Assembly (NCBI GenBank): GCA_002391075.1
Contig: DGRN01000025.1
Location: forward strand, 1-29,933
DNA: 29,933 nucleotides
From: Candidatus Saccharibacteria bacterium UBA4387
GTDB lineage: Bacteria; Patescibacteriota; Saccharimonadia; Saccharimonadales; Saccharimonadaceae
Direction of reading: 5' to 3'
Position 1 is the first letter of the stretch; each line of letters opens with the position of its first letter. The translations under genes and the position numbers were made by a program. The notes beneath the pieces were generated by a model. That model was not told the DNA's origin. It saw only the letters and a list, made by a program, of their open reading frames with translations, and searched no databases. Below are positions 7,224 through 14,934 of this stretch, in pieces.

Positions 7224-8009
7224 TCAATGGCCTCCGCTATTATCGACGCAGCCAATTGCGCCACCTTCCAAAACCAGAAATATCGCCACATCACCCGGTT
7301 GCTCAGTATTCACAACTCTCTGCTCAACGTCACCGCACCTCGAATACGGAAACACAGTCATCGCATACTTATAATTATCGCTATATTCTAACTTATGCAA
7401 TTTAGCATATTCTTCGATACATCTATCTTTATTCTCACCTGTCTCACCTGCACAATCACTCTCAGCATACCGCGCAAATTGCTCGTCATTTTCATAAACA
7501 TACTGACCAATCTTCCCAGTATCTATCTCCATTGCATTCATAATAACCGTCGTCTCTCCTGCAGAGCCACTAGGTCTCAAGTCTATAGCATAAGAATCGC
7601 CCTTCGGATCAATCCACTTCTCACAGTCCTTAATCTTAAAAGACACAAAAGTAGGCGGCGCACCACCAGGATTAACCACATCGGACGGCCTATCCCCAGC
7701 TTTACAGCTTTCTCCCATATACTCAAACAAAGTGTTCATGTAAGAATAAACGGCTTTCTGGCACTCATTATCATTCGTGCACTTCTTAATATTCGTTAGC
7801 GGATTCACGCCACCATTATCCTCCGTATAGGCATCGATCGCTCTCAGCAGCACCGTCATATCATCCTTTCGCTGATTATTCCTAATCGAGCGCCGCACGG
7901 ACGGAACCAAAACTAATATCATCAAAATAATTAATCCCGCCAAAGCCAAAACCAAAATCACTTCAATCAATGTAAAGCCCTTAGATTTTTTCTTTGCGCT
8001 ATTAATCAT
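7224..8009 (-). CDS. Type IV pilus pseudopilin (first of a tandem pair)
   Basis: 261 residues. A prepilin leader ending in KSKG precedes FTLIEVILVLALAGLIILM, with Glu at +5 of the mature protein. The soluble domain is rich in Cys (nine) and acidic residues and ends LEGGAIGCVDNSGGH, related to the next gene. It is exported and probably assembled into a pilus or pseudopilus by PilC and the motor ATPase. An SD (AAGGAGG, 8014-8020) overlaps the stop codon of pilC and sits 4 nt before the ATG, giving tight coupling. Confidence 0.88.
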   Translation of the reverse strand: MINSAKKKSKGFTLIEVILVLALAGLIILMILVLVPSVRRSIRNNQRKDDMTVLLRAIDAYTEDNGGVNPLTNIKKCTNDNECQKAVYSYMNTLFEYMGESCKAGDRPSDVVNPGGAPPTFVSFKIKDCEKWIDPKGDSYAIDLRPSGSAGETTVIMNAMEIDTGKIGQYVYENDEQFARYAESDCAGETGENKDRCIEEYAKLHKLEYSDNYKYAMTVFPYSRCGDVEQRVVNTEQPGDVAIFLVLEGGAIGCVDNSGGH

Positions 8010-8018
8010 TTTTCCTCC

Positions 8019-9221
8019 TTAACCTGTAATTTCGCCGACCAACGAGTAAATCGGGAACAAGATACCGCCAACCAAACCGCCGGCCAGCAAGGCCATACAG
8101 ACCATCATTACCGGCTCAATCAAGGTCGACAAGGCCTGCACCTTCTCGTCCAATTCATCTTCATAAACCTGCGCCGCTTTACCAAGCATTTCATCCATTT
8201 TACCAGACTGCTCACCAATCGCGGCCATTTGCGGCACCAAATCCAGGATATAATCCTTATCTTTCAACGAGGTCGACAACGCCTTACCGGCCTGCACTTC
8301 TTCCTCAGCCTTCGTAATCGACTCTTGCACCACCACGTTGTTCATAGCGTCGCCAGAAATCTTCATCGTATCCAAAACCGACACACCGGTCGCCAACAAA
8401 ATCTGCGCCGTCCGTGCAAAACGCGACATGTACAAAATCCTAAACAACGAATTAAACAGCGGTACATTCAACTTAAAGTTCGCCATAAAGCGTATGCCAG
8501 GCTTCGTCCTGCGGAACTGCAACAGGAAGGCCACAATCACGCCTACTACCACCAGCACCAACCACCAGTAGCCGAAAATAAAATCCTTAATCCCCACCAA
8601 AATCGCCGTAAATGCTGGCAGCGGCTTCTTCAAATCATGATACAAGCTCTCCACCTGTGGCACGACCTGCACCATCATATATACGAACACGAGCGCAATC
8701 ACTATCAACACAATCACCGGATAAGTCAAAGCGCCACGAATCTTACTCATCATGCGCTCATCTTTCTCCTCCTGCGCCGCAATCCTACGCAAGCTCTCAT
8801 CCAAAGTACCGGAAACTTCACCTGCCCGAATCAGCGACAAGTAAACATTCGAGAACACATCATCGTGCTTTCCGAAGGCCTCGCCGAGAGTGCGGCCCGC
8901 TTCCACGTCCGACAAAATCTCGTCAATCACCGCTTTCATCGGTTTACTGGAGGTCTGCTCAGAAATCGTGCGCAAAGACTGCGCCAACGGCAAACCCGCA
9001 CCAACCAAAGTCGCGAACTGCCGCGTAAAATTAATCCTATCCTTCGAAGTAACTTTATTTATCTTATCCAGCAAACCAGTACCAGATTCGCTCAACTTAT
9101 CCGGAATATACCCGCGGTCAATCAAAAGTTTACCCGCCGCACGCTCCGACTCGGCCTGAATCGCACCTTTAATTACCTTACCAGTGCCTTGCTCTTTTGC
9201 TCGATAAGTAAACCGTTTCAT
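8019..9221 (-). CDS. pilC: Type IV pilus inner-membrane platform protein
   Basis: 400 residues, the family length. An N-terminal cytoplasmic lead (FTYRAKEQGTGKVIKGAIQA) is followed by two GspF repeats: the first with NFTRQFATLVGAGLPLAQSL, the second with RFARTAQILLATGVSVLDTM. Three membrane segments lie around residues 165-190, 215-240 and 370-395. It couples the motor ATPase to pilin insertion. It overlaps pilT by ATGA. Confidence 0.95.
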   Translation of the reverse strand: MKRFTYRAKEQGTGKVIKGAIQAESERAAGKLLIDRGYIPDKLSESGTGLLDKINKVTSKDRINFTRQFATLVGAGLPLAQSLRTISEQTSSKPMKAVIDEILSDVEAGRTLGEAFGKHDDVFSNVYLSLIRAGEVSGTLDESLRRIAAQEEKDERMMSKIRGALTYPVIVLIVIALVFVYMMVQVVPQVESLYHDLKKPLPAFTAILVGIKDFIFGYWWLVLVVVGVIVAFLLQFRRTKPGIRFMANFKLNVPLFNSLFRILYMSRFARTAQILLATGVSVLDTMKISGDAMNNVVVQESITKAEEEVQAGKALSTSLKDKDYILDLVPQMAAIGEQSGKMDEMLGKAAQVYEDELDEKVQALSTLIEPVMMVCMALLAGGLVGGILFPIYSLVGEITG

Positions 9222-10330
9222 CCGCGCGCCAACCTTTCAAACTCATGCAAATCAACCGCGTATTCTCGCGCGTTGTCATACGTAATAATGCCTTGCTGAA
9301 TCATACGCACCAATGTTCTATCCATCGTCTGCATACCCTGATCAGCGCCAGTCTGAATAATCGTGTCAAGCTGGTGCGTCTTTCCTTCGCGAATCACCGA
9401 GCGCACCGCCGGATTCGCCACCATCACCTCAGCCGCAACGACGCGTCCACCGCCAATCGCCGGCACCAAACGCTGCGCACAAATACCCATCAAGATATTC
9501 GCCAACTGCGAGCGAATCTGCGGCTGCTGATGCGGCGGAAAAACATCAATCATACGATCAATACTCTGCGCCGCCGAGTTCGTATGCAAAGTCGCAAACA
9601 CAAGGTGGCCAGTTTCCGCAATCGTAATCGCCGCCGAAATCGTTTCCAAATCGCGCATCTCGCCAATCAAGACCACATCCGGATCTTCGCGCAAGACGCT
9701 ACGCAATGCTGCAGAGAAAGAGAAAGTATCATAGTGGACTTCACGCTGAACCACAACGCTGTTGATCGATTTATGAGTAAACTCAATCGGATCCTCAATC
9801 GTAATGATGTGCATTTTCTTTTCGCGGTTAATCTTATCAACCAAAGCCGCCAAAGTCGTCGATTTACCAGAACCTGTCGGCCCAGTCACCAACACCAAAC
9901 CACGCGGATAATCCGCAAAGGTCGTCACCACTGGCGGCATTCCCAAATCCGCAATCGACTTAATCACATTCGGAATCAAACGGAACGCGCCCGCCATGTT
10001 GCCCTTCTCATGAAAAGCATTCACACGGAAACGACCCAAATCGCCGAACGCAAAGGAATAGTCAAATTCCTTGTCCTTAATCAAGATTTGCTTCTGATCT
10101 TCTTCCAAGGTCGAGAAAATCAAACGCTCAATCGTCGGTTCATCCAAATTATTATATCCGCCAATCGGACGCAACGCGCCATCAACCCTTAAAATTGGCG
10201 GCAAACCAACCTGCAAGTGCAAATCACTGGCATTGGTTCTAACACATTCTTCAAGCAAAGCCTCAATGCGAACCTCTGCATTCGCAATCAAGCTTGAGCT
10301 TGTACTGATTACCTGCCCACTTTGTTCCAT
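9218..10330 (-). CDS. pilT: PilT-type pilus motor ATPase
   Basis: 370 residues. N-terminal PAS-like domain with the DLHLQVGLPP motif (36-45), then the RecA-like ATPase: Walker A GPTGSGKS (150-157), Asp box ITIEDPIEFTH (176-186), Walker B DPDVVLIGEMRD (216-227) and His box GHLVFATLHTNSA (241-253). The C-terminal region has an AIR-like NPAVRSVIREGK stretch typical of PilT rather than PilB, so retraction is the expected role. As the only motor ATPase in this cluster it may serve both directions, or a PilB may lie elsewhere. A longer reading from an upstream in-frame codon was rejected: the ATG at 10330 lies 6 nt after TATAAT. It leads a colinear pilT-pilC-pilin-pilin-pilD-xerC run. Confidence 0.95.
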   Translation of the reverse strand: MEQSGQVISTSSSLIANAEVRIEALLEECVRTNASDLHLQVGLPPILRVDGALRPIGGYNNLDEPTIERLIFSTLEEDQKQILIKDKEFDYSFAFGDLGRFRVNAFHEKGNMAGAFRLIPNVIKSIADLGMPPVVTTFADYPRGLVLVTGPTGSGKSTTLAALVDKINREKKMHIITIEDPIEFTHKSINSVVVQREVHYDTFSFSAALRSVLREDPDVVLIGEMRDLETISAAITIAETGHLVFATLHTNSAAQSIDRMIDVFPPHQQPQIRSQLANILMGICAQRLVPAIGGGRVVAAEVMVANPAVRSVIREGKTHQLDTIIQTGADQGMQTMDRTLVRMIQQGIITYDNAREYAVDLHEFERLARG

Positions 10331-10336
10331 AACACC

Positions 10337-10365
10337 ATTATACTTATGCTTTCGCAAAAGCACAA
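10337..10365 (-). promoter_or_regulatory. Promoter of the pilT operon (leaderless)
   Basis: On the - strand TTGTGC (10360-10365), a 17-nt spacer and TATAAT (10337-10342), then GGTGTT and the ATG. The spacer contains a short inverted repeat GCTTT/AAAGC. Confidence 0.8.
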
Positions 10366-10399
10366 GATATTTACTTTTTCAAATCCCGCAAAAATAGTC

Positions 10400-10480
10400 G
10401 TTGTAAAAATTACAACGACTACCAATTACATATTGTTATTTTTACAACATTCCCCACCTAACTGTTGTAATATTTACAAC
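10400..10480. promoter_or_regulatory. Array of three 17-bp palindromic operators, 32-bp period
   Basis: Site 1 (10400-10416) is GTTGTAA-AAA-TTACAAC and site 3 (10464-10480) is GTTGTAA-TAT-TTACAAC, both perfect 7-3-7 palindromes. Site 2 (10432-10448) is ATTGTTA-TTT-TTACAAC with one intact half. Starts are exactly 32 bp apart. The array lies between the rpoD stop and the pilT promoter. Site 1 extends to 10-bp arms (10396-10420) and on the - strand is followed by ATTTTT, so it may also act as a weak rpoD terminator. Confidence 0.75.
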
Positions 10481-10486
10481 GCCAAG

Positions 10487-11461
10487 CTATCTCAAATACT
10501 CGTGCAGTTTTTTCGTATCTTTATTTTTGCGCAGCTTCGCCAAAGCTTTCGCCTCAATCTGACGAATACGCTCACGCGTCACCGAAAACTCCGCGCCGAC
10601 TTCCTCAAGCGTATGGCTCTTTCCGCCACCAATCCCAAAACGCATCTTGATAATCTTCTGTTCGCGATCGGTCAAAGTTTGCAGAATCGACGCAATCTGC
10701 TCTTTCAAAAGCTGCGTCGTCGCCGAGTCCTCTGGCGAAACCCTATCCTCATCTTCGATGAAATCACCCAACGACGAATCATCATCTTCACCATCGCGCC
10801 CTACCGACGCATCGAGCGACGCGATATCCTGCTTGATTTTCATCACGTACTCAATTTTCTCCGGCTCCATATCCATCGCCTTCGCCAGTTCCTCCGTGGA
10901 CGGCTCGCGATTCAGTTCCTGCGTCAGCTTGCGCTGCATTCGCATAACTTTATTAATCGTCTCCACCATGTGAACCGGGATACGAATCGTGCGCGCCTGA
11001 TCCGCAATCGCACGCGTAATCGCCTGGCGAATCCACCACGTCGCATAAGTCGAAAACTTAAAACCCTTATCCGGATCAAATTTTTCCACCGCGCGCAACA
11101 AGCCCGTATTGCCTTCCTGAATCAAATCCAAGAAATCCAAACCGCGCCCCGAATAACGCTTCGCAATCGAAACCACCAAGCGCATGTTCGATTCCGCCAT
11201 CTTATCCTTGGCTTTTTTCTGCTCTTTCTCAGTACCGTGAATAATCTTTTGCGCCAGCTCATATTCCTCTTCTTGCGACAGCAGTGGAATCTTGCCAATC
11301 TCGCGCAAATACAACTTTACCGAATCGTCCGCGACTTCGTCATAATTGACCGAATTAAAATCAATCGCCAAATCCTCTTCATCGCCATCTTCCATGTCAT
11401 CAAAATTTGGCTCATCGCTAAACTCGTCAATCATGCTCAAATCTTTTTCGTCGTCGTCCAT
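10487..11461 (-). CDS. rpoD: Primary RNA polymerase sigma factor (sigma-70/sigma-A)
   Basis: 324 residues. A short acidic N-terminus (1-45) replaces region 1.1. Region 1.2 begins near 47 (DSVKLYLREIGKIPLLS). Region 2 spans about 88-167 and includes the -10-binding stretch YATWWIRQAITRAI and IRIPVHMVE. Region 3 follows, and region 4.2 is the HTH SVTRERIRQIEAKALAKLR. It should direct most of the promoters listed here (TTGACA/TATAAT, many with an extended -10). It lies 172 bp downstream of dnaG in the same direction, recalling the dnaG-rpoD order of many bacteria. The SD AGGAGA is part of the palindrome CTCCTAGGAG before the ATG. Promoter and dnaG terminator in the gap could not be assigned. Confidence 0.96.
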   Translation of the reverse strand: MDDDEKDLSMIDEFSDEPNFDDMEDGDEEDLAIDFNSVNYDEVADDSVKLYLREIGKIPLLSQEEEYELAQKIIHGTEKEQKKAKDKMAESNMRLVVSIAKRYSGRGLDFLDLIQEGNTGLLRAVEKFDPDKGFKFSTYATWWIRQAITRAIADQARTIRIPVHMVETINKVMRMQRKLTQELNREPSTEELAKAMDMEPEKIEYVMKIKQDIASLDASVGRDGEDDDSSLGDFIEDEDRVSPEDSATTQLLKEQIASILQTLTDREQKIIKMRFGIGGGKSHTLEEVGAEFSVTRERIRQIEAKALAKLRKNKDTKKLHEYLR

Positions 11462-11633
11462 AATTCTCCTAGGAGCAGAAAAATCCGCCCATCAAACTTG
11501 CTATTTTTTGTTTTGAAGATTTTTGTTGAGTCTTGCATTTTCCTGGACGGTCTAAAAAATGACCCACTAATCCAGCACATTACACAAAAAATACCATAAA
11601 AAAATCCCCGCCGCAAGCATTTTCAGCCATTTT

Positions 11634-13259
11634 TTATTTTTCGCGCAACATTTTACTCATTTTCAGCATCAACTCGCGCAATTTCTCCTCATCTCCAGCC
11701 GTCTCCGCCGCTTGAATCTCCGCCTCCAGCTCCCGCCGCTCCCCCTCGCGCCGTTCCTTCTTCACTTTCACCAACAATTCTTCCGCCTCACGCTGCAACT
11801 CAACCGTTTTATACGCCGCATAGCGCTCTTCAAAAATCAACACCAACTCGTCCTTATTGAAATCCATTGGCTCAAAATCCGCCAACTCCACCTTCCCGGA
11901 CTGCACAATCGCCGCCAAATTTTTCTCCGCACGACTAACCGCCTCGCCGCTTCCTGCCGCCACATTCGGCTTCTTCAACCTCTTCGGTTCCGGCGTCTCA
12001 ACTTCCTTTGCACGAAAAGCCTCCAACGAAATCCCCAGCCGCTCCGACACAATCCGCTCATACCTCTCTCGCAAGGCCGTATCTTTCGGGTCAATCTCAT
12101 TAATCAGCTTTTTTGCAATATTGCAATACTCCTGAAAACCCCTCTCCGTCCGCAAATTGTATTTCGTTTCATACTTTTCCAACAGCCACTCCAAAGCCGG
12201 CCGATAACTCTCAACCGCCTCCTGCCACAACTTCGGATCTTTCTGAATCAACTCATCCGCATCCTTACAACCGTGATAGTCGTCAATCACCGACAAATAA
12301 ATCCCAAACTTCGACGCCATCGAAATCGCCCGCTCCGCCGCCCGGATCCCCGCCTCATCGCCATCATAAGCCAAGCGAATATCTTTCGTCATGCGCGAAA
12401 AACTTTTCAAATGGTTCTCGGTCATCGCCGTCCCCGCCGTCGCCACCGCCTGCCGCACGCCAGCCTGGTGCGATGAAATCACATCCATATTTCCCTCGAC
12501 CACCACCACAAAATCCGACCGCCGTATCGCATCGCGCGCCTGGCTAAAACCAAACACGTGCCGCCCCTTGTTATATAAAATCGTCTCCGGCGTATTCAGA
12601 TACTTCGGCGCATTTTCATCCTTCTCAATAATCCGCGCCGTGAATCCAATCACCTTCCCCGTCGCGTCCATCAGCGGAATCGTCATCCGCCCCTTAAACA
12701 AATCTCCGCCAAAACGGTTCACCAAACCGGCATCTTCCATCTCTCGCGCCGAATACCCTCGCTTTTTCAAAAAATCCACCAAAGCCCTGCCACTTTTCGG
12801 CGCATAACCGACCCTAAAATCCTCCACCGTCGACTTATTCAAATTGCGTTGATAGAACACATACTGCATCACCGCCTTGTTTTTCGTCAAACAAAACTGA
12901 TAATATTTCGTCGCCAATTCCAGCACATCATACAGCCGCTGCCGCCGTTGCGCCTGCTTTCGATCATCTGCGCTATACCGCCCCAGCTCCACGCCAGCCT
13001 GCTGCGCCAACTTCTCGACCGCCTCGCGAAAGCTGCATCCCTCCATCTCCATCACAAAGCTAAAAATATCGCCGCCCTTATTACTAGAAAAATCATGCCA
13101 AATCCCCTTATCCGGCGAAACCATAAAGCTAGGAGTCCTATCCGTCCCCCACGGCGAATGCCCTTTCAGACTTCTGCCCGCGCGCTTCAACTCGATATAC
13201 TGCCCCACCACATCCTCAATCGGCAACCGCGCCCGAATCTCTTCCTTAGCGTCCTGCAT
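11634..13259 (-). CDS. dnaG: DNA primase, zinc-finger ligands lost
   Basis: 541 residues. The N-terminal CHC2-type domain keeps its framework (LKGHSPWGTDRTPSF, GIWHDFSSNKGGDIFSFVM), but the metal ligands are replaced: the CPFH position reads S35-P36-W37-G38 and HCFGC reads H55-D56-F57-S58-S59. The Toprim catalytic core is intact with E255 (EGNMDV), D299 and D301 (YDGDEAG). The C-terminal 110 residues are helical, as in helicase-binding domains, but diverged. It makes RNA primers for replication. A GTG five codons upstream was rejected because it overlaps the -10. The ATG at 13259 is 6 nt after TATAAT, so the mRNA should be leaderless. Confidence 0.94.
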   Translation of the reverse strand: MQDAKEEIRARLPIEDVVGQYIELKRAGRSLKGHSPWGTDRTPSFMVSPDKGIWHDFSSNKGGDIFSFVMEMEGCSFREAVEKLAQQAGVELGRYSADDRKQAQRRQRLYDVLELATKYYQFCLTKNKAVMQYVFYQRNLNKSTVEDFRVGYAPKSGRALVDFLKKRGYSAREMEDAGLVNRFGGDLFKGRMTIPLMDATGKVIGFTARIIEKDENAPKYLNTPETILYNKGRHVFGFSQARDAIRRSDFVVVVEGNMDVISSHQAGVRQAVATAGTAMTENHLKSFSRMTKDIRLAYDGDEAGIRAAERAISMASKFGIYLSVIDDYHGCKDADELIQKDPKLWQEAVESYRPALEWLLEKYETKYNLRTERGFQEYCNIAKKLINEIDPKDTALRERYERIVSERLGISLEAFRAKEVETPEPKRLKKPNVAAGSGEAVSRAEKNLAAIVQSGKVELADFEPMDFNKDELVLIFEERYAAYKTVELQREAEELLVKVKKERREGERRELEAEIQAAETAGDEEKLRELMLKMSKMLREK

Positions 13260-13265
13260 ATCTAA

Positions 13266-13294
13266 ATTATACACCCCTCAACACCTCTCACCAA
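13266..13294 (-). promoter_or_regulatory. Promoter of dnaG (leaderless)
   Basis: On the - strand TTGGTG (13289-13294), 17-nt spacer, TATAAT (13266-13271), TTAGAT, ATG. Confidence 0.75.
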
Positions 13295-13314
13295 CGCCAC
13301 CGCAACACCCCTCC

Positions 13315-13356
13315 AATCCAACGCCCCAAATCCAACACCCTCAATCCAACGCTCCG
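13315..13356. repeat. Three tandem 14-bp repeats
   Basis: AATCCAACGCCCCA, AATCCAACACCCTC and AATCCAACGCTCCG lie head to tail, starting at 13315, 13329 and 13343. Confidence 0.8.
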
Positions 13357-13375
13357 CCCACTCCCCACAAGCCCC

Positions 13376-13463
13376 CATACTCACTACTCCACCCGTTCTC
13401 TGCAAACTCCCTACACTCACTGCTCCATCCACCCCCGCAACTCCCATACCCACTCTTCCACGC
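13376..13463. repeat. Three degenerate tandem repeats of about 35 bp
   Basis: Units begin CATACTCACTACTCCA (13376), CTACACTCACTGCTCCA (13411) and CATACCCACTCTTCCA (13445). The first two end with GCAA...CTCC. Confidence 0.6.
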
Positions 13464-13519
13464 CTAGCAAAACGGTAAACTCCCAATTACCCCCACTTTC
13501 ATCCACCTCTATTCCCCAA

Positions 13520-13777
13520 GTAAACTAATAGTTTACTAAAAAGCACATATGCCCCACTCCACTAAACAGCGTCGCACCAACTTCATCAAACAGTGTACGC
13601 ACTCTACTTACCAAACAACGCTTACACCTTACTCTACTAAACAACATTCGCGTTCTATCCCCAAACAACTTAATCTAGCTAGCCACTCACCGCAAAACTA
13701 ACTCACTAAAACCAGGTAAACTTTTAGTTTACCTATTCACCTCTGTAAAAATCGCCCAGAGGAAACTATTAGTTTAC
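13520..13777. promoter_or_regulatory. Three 17-bp palindromes GTAAACT-N3-AGTTTAC
   Basis: Copies: 13520-13536 (spacer AAT, perfect), 13716-13732 (spacer TTT, perfect, extending to 21 bp with AG/CT) and 13761-13777 (spacer ATT, one mismatch). A lone left half GTAAACT is at 13476-13482. They lie between divergent dnaG and the membrane-protein gene. Confidence 0.75.
13561..13668. repeat. Five degenerate tandem repeats of 24-26 bp
   Basis: An AAACA core recurs at 13564, 13588, 13613, 13639 and 13663. Most copies are followed by GCG/CGC-rich bases then ACTYYA, for example CTAAACAGCGTCGCAC and ATCAAACAGTGTACGCAC. Confidence 0.65.
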
Positions 13778-13891
13778 CTTTTTGCTAGAGTTCTAAACAG
13801 CCAGAGACTCGCCGCAAAGGAGCCCCATCGCAAAGATACATCCACCACCGCAAAATCCCCTTTTAATCATAATCGCAATCCCAAAACAATA

Positions 13892-13900
13892 TGCTAAAAT
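13892..13900 (+). promoter_or_regulatory. Extended -10 promoter (leaderless) of the 13907 gene
   Basis: TGC-TAAAAT, 6 nt (TACAGT) before the ATG at 13907. No good -35. Confidence 0.7.
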
Positions 13901-13906
13901 TACAGT

Positions 13907-14539
13907 ATGGACAACAAAACTTATCTTGATCAGATCGCCGTCAAGGGCAAGAATTCCAGCGCGGGCAGTTTTGCGCCCAAAAAAACCCTTATCTCACCCG
14001 CCATTATTAAACTCATTCTTGTCGGCCTCATCATCATCGCCACTCTACTTGGCGTACTTAACGTCATCAAACAGACCAACAAAGCCGACTTTACTAGCCA
14101 CCAAACCCTTTATCTCCGCGCGCAAAACCTGGCCGCACCTAGCTCCCCGCTCTACACTTACGCTCCGAAAGTCAAATCCGCCGACGTCCGCGAAGAAACC
14201 GAAACTCTCCTTTACATTATCAACAAGCTCAACACAACCTTAGCCAACCAAATCGTCGCCGAAGGCGGTGACGTCACCGATATCCCCGAATCCGTCCTTA
14301 CTACCGAATCCCAACTCGCCAGCGAATATACACAAGCTCTCGCCGACTCTCTCTATACCGGCACGCTCGACCGCACCTATGTTAACAAAACTTACCACCA
14401 GATCACCATGCTCTCTGCGGCCGTCTCCGACGTCAAAAACAAGGCCACCAGCGAAGATTTCGCCAAAACCTTAGCCGAAACCGAGCGCGACCTGGCGGCA
14501 GTCGAAGAAAAATTCCTCGAATTCACCACAATTTACTAA
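13907..14539 (+). CDS. Orphan single-pass membrane protein
   Basis: 210 residues, family not recognised. A hydrophilic N-terminus (1-30) and one transmembrane helix (about 32-53) precede an extracytoplasmic part that is helical, rich in Thr, Ala, Leu and Glu and probably coiled coil toward the end (about 165-205). There are no cysteines. The leaderless start follows TGC-TAAAAT by 6 nt. It is a single gene with a shared terminator, divergent from dnaG across the 650-bp spacer with the GTAAACT palindromes, which may control it. A role at the cell surface is only a guess from topology. Confidence 0.8.
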   Translation: MDNKTYLDQIAVKGKNSSAGSFAPKKTLISPAIIKLILVGLIIIATLLGVLNVIKQTNKADFTSHQTLYLRAQNLAAPSSPLYTYAPKVKSADVREETETLLYIINKLNTTLANQIVAEGGDVTDIPESVLTTESQLASEYTQALADSLYTGTLDRTYVNKTYHQITMLSAAVSDVKNKATSEDFAKTLAETERDLAAVEEKFLEFTTIY

Positions 14540-14544
14540 ACCGC

Positions 14545-14575
14545 AAAAATACCCCTCGCACGAGGGATATTTTTG
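14545..14575. terminator. Bidirectional rho-independent terminator
   Basis: CCCTCG/CGAGGG around CA, flanked by AAAAATA on the left and ATATTTTT on the right. It serves the membrane-protein gene (+) and the mscL-orn-mmcQ operon (-). Confidence 0.85.
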
Positions 14576-14610
14576 TTCAGCAGCCAAAATCGCACGACGG
14601 AAAGCATTTT

Positions 14611-14934
14611 CTATTCAGCGGTCGAAATCTCATAGCTATGCCGCACCAGATCAATCACCTCATCCCCCTCCAATTGACCAGTGCACAAAATCTCAATTCC
14701 GCCACGCCCCAGCACACGACTCTGCATCACACTTTCATATCGCTCCTGCAAAGCCCGCGCCAACTTCGCATCGCAACGCAAATCCAGGTGCATTGGGCTC
14801 ACGCCCACGCTCATCACGCAAAAAATCCGCTCGCCACGACAAAAAATCCGACGTTTCTCATCTGGCGCCACTTCTTTTTCGTGCACATCATCCAAGGCTA
14901 ACGCGTATTTTACGATATCATCTTCTGATACCAT
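14611..14934 (-). CDS. MmcQ/YjbR (CyaY-fold) family protein
   Basis: 107 residues, near the family's usual 110-120. The central LDLRCDAKLARALQERYESV and the C-terminal EGDEVIDLVRHSYE stretches match the MmcQ/YjbR family, small proteins with a CyaY-like fold whose function is not settled. It overlaps the end of orn by 25 nt. An SD (TGAGGAG) lies within orn, 5 nt before the ATG. Last gene of the mscL-orn-mmcQ operon. Confidence 0.8.
   Translation of the reverse strand: MVSEDDIVKYALALDDVHEKEVAPDEKRRIFCRGERIFCVMSVGVSPMHLDLRCDAKLARALQERYESVMQSRVLGRGGIEILCTGQLEGDEVIDLVRHSYEISTAE

Larger units (their letters stand above)
13275..13906. other. Long non-coding spacer with strong strand asymmetry
   Basis: No convincing gene on either strand. 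The + strand is very rich in C and A and almost free of G over long stretches. It holds the dnaG promoter at the left, three blocks of degenerate tandem repeats, three palindromic operators and the promoter of the next gene at the right. The one - strand open frame inside it (13486-13262) is glycine/valine low complexity and overlaps the dnaG promoter. Confidence 0.7.

Noticed and set aside
10396..10420. Reading the first GTTGTAA palindrome only as an rpoD terminator
   Set aside because: It has a hairpin and a T-run on the - strand, so it may also terminate. Two further copies at exactly 32-bp steps without such T-runs make an operator array the better overall reading.
11462..11633. A promoter or terminator between dnaG and rpoD
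   Set aside because: A T-run follows a weak GC-rich stretch and several TTG-like hexamers exist, but none forms a convincing hairpin or a spaced -35/-10 pair.
13262..13486. Open frame of 74 codons on the - strand in the dnaG upstream spacer
   Set aside because: Low-complexity Gly/Val/Arg product arising from tandem repeats, overlapping the dnaG promoter, with no SD.
13561..13668. The 24-26-bp repeat block as a CRISPR array
   Set aside because: The units are degenerate throughout with no constant repeat alternating with unique spacers, and no cas gene is nearby.
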